DNA of 64,000 nucleotides from Endozoicomonas sp965199185 (GTDB taxonomy: Bacteria; Pseudomonadota; Gammaproteobacteria; Pseudomonadales; Endozoicomonadaceae). A program made the position numbers and the translations under genes. The DNA is taken from contig CBDAQW010000003.1 in NCBI GenBank assembly GCA_965199185.1, positions 62,001 to 126,000 of the forward strand, in the 5' to 3' direction. Below the pieces are notes generated by a model. It did not search any database. It was given only the letters and a program-made list of their open reading frames with translations, and was not told the origin of the DNA. This document shows positions 46,644 through 55,397 of the stretch, in pieces. Each line of letters opens with the position of its first letter. The stretch's first letter is position 1.

Positions 46644-46736
46644 GGTCATGTCAATATGTTGGGTCAGTACTCCTTTACTCTGTCAGAGCAGGTGTCAAAT
46701 GGAGGGCTGAGGCCGTTAAATGAGGAAGATGAATAA
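46644..46736 (+). pseudogene. C-terminal tail of a Tn3-like transposase
   Basis: The short frame GHVNMLGQYSFTLSEQVSNGGLRPLNEEDE ends at a TAA. The pattern H-x-N-x-x-G-x-Y-x-F then LRPL resembles the end of Tn3-family transposases. Everything upstream is replaced by IS3 copy 2. It is a weak call because of the short length. Confidence 0.4.
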
Positions 46737-46944
46737 TGCGAGCCCAGTAAATTCAGGAGGTAAGGAGCTTAGAGCAACTTTTCGTTCCGTTGGGCTTCAG
46801 CCCCCAAAAGGCACAGAAAGATTGGAATAATAGAATTATGGAGATAATCTGTGCTAGATCGCATTCAAACCATCAGTCGAGCCAATGATTAATTCAGAGA
46901 GAACCTGGCACAGCAGAAAAACAAAAGAAGAAAAGTCAGAAAGC

Positions 46945-47343
46945 GAGCCGGCCTGTAAGCCGGGTTCTGTCCAGCCTGTAAAACAGACTTGTGCAGTCAT
47001 TCATCTAGGATGCCTGTCACCAGACACCTCAAGCAACCTACCCGAATCCAGTGCGGGTCACACCTCAGGATTCCTATTTGGTCTTGCTCCGGACGGGGTT
47101 TACCATGCCATGAACTGTTACCAGTCATGCGGTGCGCTCTTACCGCACCCTTTCAGCCTTACCGGTCAGCACTCTTTACAAAGTATAAATCATGACTGAC
47201 TTAGGCGGTCTACTCTCTGCTGCACTTTCCGTAGGCTTGCGCCCCCCAGACGTTATCTGGCGTCTCACCCTTTGGAGCCCGGACTTTCCTCCACCTGGCC
47301 ACTGAAAACACAGTTGCCAGACAGCGACTGCCCAGCCGACTCG
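46945..47343 (-). ncRNA. rnpB: RNase P RNA (bacterial type A)
   Basis: The minus strand shows the universal core: GAGGAAAGTCCGGGCTCC near the 5' side, GGGTGCGGTAAGAGCGCACCG, GGTAACAGTTCATGGCATGG, TAGATGAATGACTGC and the 3' GACAGAACCCGGCTTAC. The P1 helix pairs 5' GAGTCGGCT with 3' GGCCGGCTC and sets the ends. The RNA is the catalytic part of RNase P, which cuts tRNA 5' leaders. Confidence 0.95.
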
Positions 47344-47377
47344 CGGCGGCGAATGTTACGCACACCGCCGTCATTAA

Positions 47378-48223
47378 TCAAGTCTGTTTTAACAGAAGTA
47401 CCTGCTCATAGAGATCTTTTTTACGAACCCCTGTCAAATCAGAGACGACGGCTGCCGCTTTTTTAGGCGGCAATTCTTTCATCAAACGCGCTAGCATCTT
47501 GATCGTTTGCGGGTCAATTGACTGGTCTTTGCTCTCCTTACGCCCTTCCACCAGTAAAACAAACTCTCCTCGACATTGATCCGAATCACCTTCCAGGCAC
47601 GCCAACACTTCAGACACCGAACCCGCAATTACCGTCTCAAAGGTTTTGGTAATTTCACGCACCAGAACCATATAACGCTCAGCACCCAGAACACTAACAA
47701 AATCCTTGAGACTATCAATAATGCGGTGCGTAGACTCATACACTCCCCAGGTGCAGTCAAGATTCCCGAGCACTTCCAGCTTTTTACGACGCCCTGCACC
47801 TTTTGCTGGTAAAAAACCTTCAAAGAAGAAACGATCGGTAGGCAAACCACTCACCGACAAGGCTGCAATAATGGCACAGGAACCCGGAACGGGAGTCACT
47901 TTGAAGCCCGCTTCCCGCACAGACCGCACCAGATAAAAACCCGGATCAGAGATCAAAGGTGTACCGGCATCACTCACCAGAGCCACCTTATTGCCCTGTT
48001 TTAGCTTTTCAACAATCCGCTCTGTCTGCTGCCGTTCGTTGTGGTCATGGCAGGGAATCATTGGCGTCTCAATACCAAAGTGATTCATTAACCGGCGGCT
48101 GTGGCGGGTATCTTCTGCGGCAATCACATCCACCTGTTTCAGCACATCAACCGCCCTGGGCGTCATATCACCCAAATTACCAATGGGCGTTGACACAATA
48201 AATAGTTCAGATTCGGACATCAT
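47378..48223 (-). CDS. rsmI: 16S rRNA (cytidine1402-2'-O)-methyltransferase
   Basis: 281 residues of the SAM-dependent tetrapyrrole-methylase fold. The N-terminus ELFIVSTPIGNLGDMTPRAVDVLKQVDVIAAEDTRHSRRLMNHFGI and ALVSDAGTPLISDPGFYLVR are typical of RsmI. VTPVPGSCAIIAALSVSGLPTDRFFFEGFLP follows. It methylates C1402 in the 30S decoding centre. It is divergent from lpoA, the usual gammaproteobacterial arrangement, and lies just upstream of rnpB on the same strand. Confidence 0.97.
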   Translation of the reverse strand: MMSESELFIVSTPIGNLGDMTPRAVDVLKQVDVIAAEDTRHSRRLMNHFGIETPMIPCHDHNERQQTERIVEKLKQGNKVALVSDAGTPLISDPGFYLVRSVREAGFKVTPVPGSCAIIAALSVSGLPTDRFFFEGFLPAKGAGRRKKLEVLGNLDCTWGVYESTHRIIDSLKDFVSVLGAERYMVLVREITKTFETVIAGSVSEVLACLEGDSDQCRGEFVLLVEGRKESKDQSIDPQTIKMLARLMKELPPKKAAAVVSDLTGVRKKDLYEQVLLLKQT

Positions 48224-48463
48224 CAGCGGACACTCTTCACCACAAAAGGCGGTATTCTAACGCTCTGCCAATAAGTTCGTCAGGTACTGCCTGCAAATCA
48301 GGCTCTGTTTAAGTACAATCATCGGACGCAAAACAAAATCCCGTTCAATTCTCGACAAAGAATGGGTATAAAGAACTTGCATTACTTAGAGGCCGCAGTA
48401 GTCACGTGACTTTTCAGAAGGCCTCTTCATTCGATAACAGCTGCTGGCCGACAATAGCGACTT
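48224..48463. other. divergent promoter region rsmI / lpoA
   Basis: A 240-bp gap with no gene. It should carry both promoters. Confidence 0.4.
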
Positions 48464-50407
48464 ATGACGTATACACGCCCCTATAGCAAAACTCTGTCCA
48501 GATACGCTTTGGCGGCTCTGGCTGTTCTGATAGCCGGATGCTCATCAACACCCGCTCCCAACACCGGTTCACAGCTAACTGCCACATCTGAAACAGTGGC
48601 AAGCTACAAAACCATAGAGCAACGGCTGACCGAAGCCTTCCGGACAGAATACCCTGACCGCGCTGAACTAATGTTACCCATTACCCGGGAAATCCTGGCA
48701 TTCAACCCACACCGAGCCAGAGAATTGCTGGACGAAATGCCCTACGACGACCTCCCCTCCAAACTACAAGCCCGGATGGCACTTCAGCAGGCCATGATTG
48801 CTGAAAGCGATAATAAAAGCTGGGAAGTATTCAACTGGCTGGATCGGGAAGCCGTCATTATCCATGATGACATGAAATTTCAGTCAGAAGTTTACATTTT
48901 GCGCGCCAAAGCCTACTACCGCTTCGGCGAATACCAGGCCGCTCTGGATGAATGGCTCAGCGGCTTATCCATTCTCAGCAACCCTGAGCGCAGTAACCAT
49001 TACGACGAATTCTGGCAAACCCTACTCCATATTCCCGGGGATCGACTGCAAGCACTTTACCCACAATTATTGTCTGATGAAATGCGCGGCTGGGTCGCTT
49101 TGGCGCAAATTTATCAGCCCGGTAACTCGTTGGAAAACCAGTTAAACAATTTGCAAGGCTGGCAAAGCAGCTGGCCATCACACCCGGCCTCAGGCTATCT
49201 TCCGGAAGCGTTCAACCATCTGCACAGCCATGCCATCCAACAACCAAAACATATTGCCATATTGCTGCCTCTGTCTGGCGCCCTGAGCAAAGCCGGACGC
49301 GCGGTAAGGGATGGTATTATCGCAGCCAACTACGAAGCACTACGCAACAATGAAAATCTGCCAGAGCTTAAGTTCTACGACACAGACAGCACTGACATCA
49401 ACGACCTTGCTAGTCGGGCAATCAGTGAAGGGGCACAACTCATTATCGGCCCTCTGAATAAAACCAATGTCGCCCGGCTAAACTCTGACAGCAGCACCCA
49501 GGTTCCTGTATTGGCACTGAACTACATAGACAATAACACCGAAACAGAACAATCAATGCCGCATAAACAATCAATGCCGCATAATAGCTTCTACCAGTTT
49601 GGACTGTCTGCCGAAGACGAAGCCCTTATGGCTGCACACCGGGGCTATCTTGACGGGCATCAGCGGGCGCTGGTTTTAACCCCGAACAACGAATGGGGCA
49701 AAAAAGTCAATGAAGTTTTTTCCCGCACCTGGATAGAACTCGGCGGCGACATTGCCGAAAGCACTGAATTCGAACCAGAGGCAGAGTTCAGCCGTCTGAC
49801 AGGACAGGTATTACACACCAGTACAAGCCAACAAAGAGCTAACCAGCTAAACCGCCAGCTAGGTAAAAAACTGGGATTCCGCCCAAGGCGTCGCCAGGAT
49901 GTCGATATGATTTTTATTGGCGCAACCCCCGGTCAGGCACGCCAGCTAAAACCGGCACTGGCCTATCAGTTTGCTGGCAGCATTCCAGTCTACGCAACCT
50001 CCAGCGCATTTTCTGGCCAAAACAACGCCAGCTACGATCAGGATATGGATGGCATTCGAATTCCTGTCATGCCCTGGCTACTGCCGGGAGTCAGTACCCG
50101 ACTGGAACAACAAATCACCAGACTCTGGTCACAATCCCGCGGTCAGTACGGCACACTTTATGCGCTTGGTGCCGATGCTTATCAACTTTACCCTCGATTA
50201 CAACAACTCTCCTCTCTGCCGGGAACTCAGGTACAGGGGATGACAGGACGACTGAGCATCACACCTGACCGCAAAGTTCAGCGCGAATTAACCTGGCAAC
50301 TGTTCAGAAATGGACGACTGATTCCTCTGCCCATTAATCGCGACCAGGCTGCCCACAAAAATAATCCCAACCACTCAAACCATGTTCTGGCAACTGGCCT
50401 TAAGTAA
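48464..50407 (+). CDS. lpoA: outer-membrane lipoprotein activator of PBP1a
   Basis: 647 residues of the LppC family. The lipobox is LIAGCSS with Cys near residue 26. An N-terminal TPR-like helical part (about 50-250) precedes a periplasmic-binding-protein fold that starts HIAILLPLSGALSKAGRAVRDGIIAAN. VDMIFIGATPGQARQLKPALAYQFAG and LYALGADAYQLYPRLQQL are further conserved blocks. It reaches through the periplasm to stimulate peptidoglycan synthesis by PBP1a. A short repeat (QSMPHKQSMPHN) sits at about residue 365. Its end overlaps yraN by 26 bp. Confidence 0.94.
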   Translation: MTYTRPYSKTLSRYALAALAVLIAGCSSTPAPNTGSQLTATSETVASYKTIEQRLTEAFRTEYPDRAELMLPITREILAFNPHRARELLDEMPYDDLPSKLQARMALQQAMIAESDNKSWEVFNWLDREAVIIHDDMKFQSEVYILRAKAYYRFGEYQAALDEWLSGLSILSNPERSNHYDEFWQTLLHIPGDRLQALYPQLLSDEMRGWVALAQIYQPGNSLENQLNNLQGWQSSWPSHPASGYLPEAFNHLHSHAIQQPKHIAILLPLSGALSKAGRAVRDGIIAANYEALRNNENLPELKFYDTDSTDINDLASRAISEGAQLIIGPLNKTNVARLNSDSSTQVPVLALNYIDNNTETEQSMPHKQSMPHNSFYQFGLSAEDEALMAAHRGYLDGHQRALVLTPNNEWGKKVNEVFSRTWIELGGDIAESTEFEPEAEFSRLTGQVLHTSTSQQRANQLNRQLGKKLGFRPRRRQDVDMIFIGATPGQARQLKPALAYQFAGSIPVYATSSAFSGQNNASYDQDMDGIRIPVMPWLLPGVSTRLEQQITRLWSQSRGQYGTLYALGADAYQLYPRLQQLSSLPGTQVQGMTGRLSITPDRKVQRELTWQLFRNGRLIPLPINRDQAAHKNNPNHSNHVLATGLK

Positions 50408-50756
50408 CAAGAAAGGCATCAGAGCCGAAAAACAGGCATTGCAGTTCCTGAAAAAGCAGGGACTACAACTCATCGCTCGCAACTTCGCCTGCCGGACAGG
50501 TGAAGTTGATCTAATCATGCTCCATCAAAACACACTTGTCTTTATTGAAGTTCGCTTTCGAAGTCGCTCCAGTTACGGCAGTGCAGCAGCCAGTGTCACC
50601 TTGCGAAAGCAACAGAAAATACGTCGAACCGCTGCACTTTATCTGCAAAAACACCCGAAACACCAACACCGAACCTGTCGATTTGATGTTGTAGCGGTCA
50701 GTGACGATGACGACAACGGTGAAAAAAGTTTAGAATGGCTAAAAAGCGCTTTTTGA
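50382..50756 (+). CDS. yraN: YraN family endonuclease-like protein (UPF0102)
   Basis: 124 residues with the family pattern KKGIRAEKQALQFLKKQGLQLIARNFACRTGEVDLIMLHQNTLVFIEVRFR. The E...D...E-V-R residues match the PD-(D/E)XK-like active site of this group. The usual role is unknown. The start overlaps lpoA, indicating translational coupling. Confidence 0.95.
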   Translation: MFWQLALSNKKGIRAEKQALQFLKKQGLQLIARNFACRTGEVDLIMLHQNTLVFIEVRFRSRSSYGSAAASVTLRKQQKIRRTAALYLQKHPKHQHRTCRFDVVAVSDDDDNGEKSLEWLKSAF

Positions 50757-50838
50757 TACAAGGATGAAAGCAGATAAAACTGTTTCAGCTTAACGCTTTT
50801 CATCAGTTAAATACTGTTTTCAGCTCAGGAATCCAGGC

Positions 50839-51423
50839 ATGCATGACCGTATAACTCAACACTTTGCCGACAGCATTGATGCCAAAATCCGATCGGCGGA
50901 CTCACTTCCGCCCCTGATTGTTCAGGCTGCAGAACTGATGGTACAGACTCTGCTGAATGATGGAAAAATCATGACCTGTGGCAATGGTGGTGCAGCGGGA
51001 GAAGCACAGCATTTCGTGTCGGAACTGGTCAACCGATACGACAGGGAGCGCCCTTCCCTGCCTGCCGTATCGCTCTGCGCAGACAGCCTGACCATGAGTT
51101 ATATCGCCAACGATTACAGCTTCAACGAAGTGTATTCAAAGCAGATACGTGCCCTCGGGCAACAGGGCGATATTCTTCTGGCTATTTCCGCAGACGGTCG
51201 CTGCCCTAATATTGTTCAGGCGATACAGGCTGCACACGACCGGGATATTCATGTTATTGCTCTGACTGGTGCCGATGGTGGCGACATGGCAAGGCTGCTA
51301 CACCCTGAAGAGCTGGAACTGCGGGTTCCTGACAACAGCCCTCAGCGCATCCAGGAAGTACATGGACTGGTTATTCACTGCATTTGTGACCTTATTGACG
51401 AGTACCTGTTCTCCAGCGAATAA
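50839..51423 (+). CDS. diaA: DnaA initiator-associating protein (SIS domain)
   Basis: 194 residues of the DiaA/GmhA group. The SIS motif reads MTCGNGGAAGEAQHFVSELVNRYDRERP. GQQGDILLAISADGRCPNIVQAIQAAHDRDIHVIALTGADGG forms the second half. DiaA binds DnaA as a tetramer and promotes replication initiation; GmhA would be the alternative, but the position between yraN and dolP supports DiaA. Confidence 0.92.
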   Translation: MHDRITQHFADSIDAKIRSADSLPPLIVQAAELMVQTLLNDGKIMTCGNGGAAGEAQHFVSELVNRYDRERPSLPAVSLCADSLTMSYIANDYSFNEVYSKQIRALGQQGDILLAISADGRCPNIVQAIQAAHDRDIHVIALTGADGGDMARLLHPEELELRVPDNSPQRIQEVHGLVIHCICDLIDEYLFSSE

Positions 51424-51477
51424 GCGATTACTGACGCACAACAGAAGACAATTAGCATTCAATCATTAGGAAATGGA

Positions 51478-52053
51478 ATGATGAAACATCTGGGAATCCT
51501 GATTCTCACCAGCACACTCATGCTTCTGGGAGGGTGCACCACTATCGTAGAAGCGGTCAACGAAGACCCTGTTTCAATAGACACCAAAAAACGAACCTGG
51601 GGCAGCTGGATTGACGATCAAACCATTGAAACCGTTGCCAAGGTCAACATCAACAAAGCCTCACCAGAACTGAAAACCGCGCGGGTAAAAGTGATCAGCT
51701 TTAATGGCATTTTACTCCTGATTGGGCAAGTGCCAAGCCAGGCATTAAAAGATCTGGCCGGCTCAACAGCCAACGATATTCAACAGGTGCGAAAGGTTTA
51801 CAATGAACTGGAAATCGGCAAACCTCTTGATCTGGTGATACAAAGCAACGACACCTGGCTGACCACCAAAATAAAAGCCGCCATGGTTGCCGATAAAATC
51901 ATTGTTGCAGACCGGATAAAGATCAATACCGAACGAGGTGCCGTTTACCTTATGGGGCTGGTTACGCCTGAAACCGCTCAGGCTGCAGTGGCGATCGCCA
52001 GAGATACCTATGGAGTACAAAAAGTAGTAAAAGTATTTGAGTACACTCCATAG
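51478..52053 (+). CDS. dolP: BON-domain outer-membrane lipoprotein
   Basis: 191 residues. The lipobox MLLGGCTT follows a short signal. Two BON domains are visible: DDQTIETVAKVNINKASPELKTARVKVISFNGILLLIGQVPSQ and WLTTKIKAAMVADKIIVADRIKINTERGAVYLMGLVTPETAQAAVAIARDTYGVQKVVKVFEY. DolP supports outer-membrane integrity and the BAM machinery. It is the last gene of the lpoA-yraN-diaA-dolP run. Confidence 0.94.
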   Translation: MMKHLGILILTSTLMLLGGCTTIVEAVNEDPVSIDTKKRTWGSWIDDQTIETVAKVNINKASPELKTARVKVISFNGILLLIGQVPSQALKDLAGSTANDIQQVRKVYNELEIGKPLDLVIQSNDTWLTTKIKAAMVADKIIVADRIKINTERGAVYLMGLVTPETAQAAVAIARDTYGVQKVVKVFEYTP

Positions 52054-52399
52054 GACAGAAGAGGACAGCTGTGCAGGCCACACAGCCCTCACTCCTTATA
52101 AGAGAAAAACACTGACCTGCATCAATCCAAACCTAAAGAGTAATAACATCACTCAAAAAAACAGCTTCGGTTATTACCTAGATATAACCGAAGTACTACC
52201 TGATACGATCGGCTTATACCAATCACAGCCAGCCTCTCGCTTTCTTGCAATAAAGTGCACAATCAGGCGAGCAATCGGGATTATTCTGTGTCGTTGTTTG
52301 TCATTCTGGCCAAGCCCGAGATCGATATCCATCACACCCCCCTGAGTAGTATCTACTGTGATTAATGGTATTACTTTATACATAACAGAGAAATATTCG
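52054..52399. other. intergenic region before grcA
   Basis: No gene is visible. An inverted repeat CTTCGGTTAT / ATAACCGAAG (52165-52193) forms a 10-bp stem without a T run on the plus strand. TTTATACAT near 52374 could be a -10 region for grcA. I see no clear FNR site. Confidence 0.4.
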
Positions 52400-52783
52400 A
52401 TGAAAGGCATTCAGATCACCGCTTCCGACAACTCCAGCCTGCTGCACTCTATCTGGCTGCTGGACGACAACACCTCTGAAGCCCGCCTGCTTTGTGGTAA
52501 AACCGACTCGTTCGATACCGATGAAGTGGTTGCCGTAGACAAACTGGGAAATATCGAGTTCCGTGAACTGGAACTGCAAACGGAAGAAAAAGTCGTCCGC
52601 GAAGGCGGACAGCACCTTAACGTCAACGTACTGTCCCGTGAAATGCTGGAAGATGCTGCTGCTAATCCGGAAAAATACCCATCTCTGACCATTCGTGTTT
52701 CCGGCTATGCGGTTCGCTTTAACTCCCTGACGCCTGAACAGCAGCGTGATGTCATCACACGCACGTTTACTCAGGAAATGTAA
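52400..52783 (+). CDS. grcA: autonomous glycyl radical cofactor
   Basis: 127 residues from the ATG at 52400, the same length as E. coli GrcA (YfiD). The match runs through MKGIQITASDNSSLLHSIWLLD, DEVVAVDKLGNIEFRELEL, EGGQHLNVNVLSREMLEDA and the C-terminal RVSGYAVRFNSLTPEQQRDVI with the radical Gly. It replaces the damaged glycyl-radical end of pyruvate formate-lyase after oxygen exposure. This implies a fermentative or micro-oxic lifestyle, as pfl is required for its use. Confidence 0.96.
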   Translation: MKGIQITASDNSSLLHSIWLLDDNTSEARLLCGKTDSFDTDEVVAVDKLGNIEFRELELQTEEKVVREGGQHLNVNVLSREMLEDAAANPEKYPSLTIRVSGYAVRFNSLTPEQQRDVITRTFTQEM

Positions 52784-52932
52784 CTCTTTTCTCTGCCTCC
52801 CTTGAGGGGCAGAACCTCCTCCCTGCCATAGACAAGCTAAAGCCCTCCCTTTTTTCAAAATACGTGCAAAGTCGTATAAATTCTGATAAAGATAAACCCT
52901 CCAAAGCAAAAACAACAAAAACAGGGAATATA

Positions 52933-53775
52933 ATGAACGGAATCATCACCAAACATCTTGCTGTGACAGGAATTATTGTCGTTCTGACAGGGTGTGCCAG
53001 TTATCAACCTTCCACAAAATGCGTTATTGCCGGTGCAGCCGCTGGCACAGTGGCAACCTCCGGTGAAGACCGGGAAAACATCATCAAAGGCGCTCTAGGA
53101 GGAGCTGTTCTTGGCACGCTGCTATGCATGGCAATGGACAGCAGTAACGCTGATGATGATCAGGATGGCATCGCCAATCAATTTGACCAGTGCCCAGCAA
53201 CGCCTTTGAATACAATCGTAGGGGAAACTGGCTGCAGTACCGATATTGATCAGGATGGCGTTGTTAACACTCTAGACCAGTGCGCGAACACACCAGCAGG
53301 AATTCGAGTAAACGACACAGGCTGCCCAATCCAGAGATCACAGGCCAGTATTACACCAAAGACAGACACAGCCTCCACCAAAATACCAGAACCAGAACCA
53401 GCCATTCAAGAAACCAGCATCGTCATAGACAACCTCTATTTTGGAATAGACTCTGCCAAACTGACAGCCGCCAATATCAAAAAGCTCATCTTGCAGACTC
53501 AGCCCCTGGAAGACAGCCAACAACTCAGCATACAGGTGATTGGCCACACTGATGACACTGGATCCGAACAATACAACCGACAACTCTCTCTCGAGCGTGC
53601 CAAGTCCGTAGTAGACGCACTGCGTGCTCATGGGTTTGCTAAGTCAACTCTGCAGGCTCAAGGTATGGGTGAGAGCCAACCAGTAATTGCCAACGATTCA
53701 GAATTCACCAGAAGCAAGAATCGACGAGTAGAACTCAAAATCAGCCATAAACAGCCATTGCTATTGGAACAATAA
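52933..53775 (+). CDS. OmpA-family lipoprotein with thrombospondin type 3 repeats
   Basis: 280 residues from the ATG at 52933 with AGGGA upstream. The lipobox VVLTGCAS is followed by a Gly/Ala-rich hydrophobic stretch (CVIAGAAAGTVATSGEDRENIIKGALGGAVLGTLL). Two calcium-binding TSP3-type repeats follow: DDDQDGIANQFDQCPATPLN and DIDQDGVVNTLDQCANTPAG. The C-terminal OmpA domain has LSIQVIGHTDDTGSEQYNRQLSLERAKSVVDAL and SKNRRVELKI. It anchors the outer membrane to peptidoglycan. Confidence 0.92.
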   Translation: MNGIITKHLAVTGIIVVLTGCASYQPSTKCVIAGAAAGTVATSGEDRENIIKGALGGAVLGTLLCMAMDSSNADDDQDGIANQFDQCPATPLNTIVGETGCSTDIDQDGVVNTLDQCANTPAGIRVNDTGCPIQRSQASITPKTDTASTKIPEPEPAIQETSIVIDNLYFGIDSAKLTAANIKKLILQTQPLEDSQQLSIQVIGHTDDTGSEQYNRQLSLERAKSVVDALRAHGFAKSTLQAQGMGESQPVIANDSEFTRSKNRRVELKISHKQPLLLEQ

Positions 53776-53817
53776 CAAGGAGCGATCCCTCTTAGCCCCT
53801 TGTTGACAGAGAGCAGG

Positions 53818-54261
53818 TTACTTAACCACCTTCAAATGAGGGCGTCCGCCTTTAGAAGGTTTCGGCGGCTCAGGTGAACCTGCCTCTTCAGAGGAAGCAT
53901 CATCTGACCCCACCTCTTCAAACAGCGGTGCATCCGCTTCTGCGTTGGGCGCGACTTCAAAGACCATTCCCTGACCATTCTCCCGGGCATAAATCGCCAT
54001 CAGAGAATCCATTGGCACAACGATCGTCAAGGCTTCACCACCAAAGCGACCATCGAAAGTAATCACATCATTACCAATGTTGAGAGCACGAACAGCCGTT
54101 GGAGAAACATTCAGAACAATTTGCCCATCTTTAACATACTTTCTGGGTACTTCAGCTCCCGGACGATCTGCATCCACCAGAATATAGGGTGTGCAGTCGT
54201 TATCCAGAATCCATTCATACAAAGCTCTGGCAATGTATGGACGACTACTGGTCATACTCAT
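53818..54261 (-). CDS. sspB: ClpXP protease specificity-enhancing factor
   Basis: 147 residues. The folded part starts SSRPYIARALYEWILDNDCTPYILVDADRPGAEVPRKYV and includes IVLNVSPTAVRALNIGNDVITFDGRFGG. A linker ends in the ClpX-binding tail GGRPHLKVVK. SspB tethers ssrA-tagged proteins to ClpXP. It lies downstream of sspA on the same strand, as in most gammaproteobacteria. Confidence 0.96.
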   Translation of the reverse strand: MSMTSSRPYIARALYEWILDNDCTPYILVDADRPGAEVPRKYVKDGQIVLNVSPTAVRALNIGNDVITFDGRFGGEALTIVVPMDSLMAIYARENGQGMVFEVAPNAEADAPLFEEVGSDDASSEEAGSPEPPKPSKGGRPHLKVVK

Positions 54262-54372
54262 TATAACCTCCAGACAGCAAACCCATGCTTACCGCCATTG
54301 ACAGCACCAATACAGCAACATTAATGCTGCCAGATTAATCGCTTAACCGGGCAGCGCAATAATCCGAGCACA

Positions 54373-55002
54373 TTACTCACGCATTTCGCGTTCGATTTCA
54401 GACAGACTTTCCTGGAAGGATTCACGCTCAAACAGACGCTCTGCATAAGCCAGAATCGACTTACCCTGCTTGGGCAGCTCAATACCCAACTCAGGCAAGC
54501 GCCAAAGAATCGGAGCGACACAGCAGTCCACCAGAGTAAACTCATCACTCATAAAGAATGGCTTTTCTGCAAAAATCGGCTCAACCGCCAACAGGCTTTC
54601 ACGCAATTCTTTACGGGCACGGGCAGCCGGAGTTTCTTTGGTTTTCGGATCAAGAATGGTATCAACCAGAGCACACCAGTCTTTCTGGATGCGATGCATC
54701 ATCAGACGACTCTGAGCGCGACTGACCGGGTACACTGGCAACAGCGGCGGATGAGGGAAACGCTCATCAAGATATTCCATCATCACGCTGGACTCATACA
54801 GCACCAGCTCACGATCTACCAGGGTAGGCAGGCTGTTGTACGGATTAAGATCAGACAATTCCTGAGGCAGGCTATCCGGATTGACATTCTGGATGTCTAC
54901 GGCAACCCCTTTCTCAGCAAGAACAATACGAACCCGGTGACAGTAATGATCTGCTGGGTTCGAGAAAAAAATCATGGATGACTTTTTGGCAACTACAGCC
55001 AT
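54373..55002 (-). CDS. sspA: stringent starvation protein A
   Basis: 209 residues with the glutathione-transferase fold. The N-terminal thioredoxin-like part (MIFFSNPADHYCHRVRIVLAEKGVAVDIQNVNPDSLPQELSDLNPYNSLPTLVDRELVLYES) and FTLVDCCVAPILWRLPELGIELP are typical. SspA binds RNA polymerase and affects stress and virulence genes. The protein opens with an extra MAVVAKKS compared with shorter homologues. Confidence 0.96.
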   Translation of the reverse strand: MAVVAKKSSMIFFSNPADHYCHRVRIVLAEKGVAVDIQNVNPDSLPQELSDLNPYNSLPTLVDRELVLYESSVMMEYLDERFPHPPLLPVYPVSRAQSRLMMHRIQKDWCALVDTILDPKTKETPAARARKELRESLLAVEPIFAEKPFFMSDEFTLVDCCVAPILWRLPELGIELPKQGKSILAYAERLFERESFQESLSEIEREMRE

Positions 55003-55397
55003 GAAGTACCCCCGCCTTCATGCAAAGGTTGAGAGAGATCGGCATTGTTACCGGGCACTGCAAACAACCAAATTGAATCAGAAGACTTGCAATACATGGA
55101 GACCCACCGAATACGAAATAACGAGCTATCTTAACAAACTTTCCACCTTGCAGGACAGCCCTCTGACGATTATTCATCAGCTGCGTGCTATTTCTGACGT
55201 GCTTATCCGCCTTAATCCATCATGGGTTAAAACCTGAACCTTCATCCGTGAAAGAACAGAACATTATCCAACATACCCATTTTATTCCGACAACTTACCA
55301 GCAGCTGATCATTGTTAGCCAGGCAAACCAGCCCGTTAGTGCACCCTTTGCCTGAGGCATTTAAGTTACATCTGTGAACATTACCAGGAGGTGTGCA
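55003..55397. other. intergenic region, no gene seen
   Basis: It holds the sspA promoter and the upstream region of the first hairpin protein. Short plus-strand frames here lack ribosome binding sites. Confidence 0.35.

Noticed and set aside
54974..55237. An 87-residue gene overlapping the sspA start
   Set aside because: It is antisense to the sspA start and promoter and has no support.
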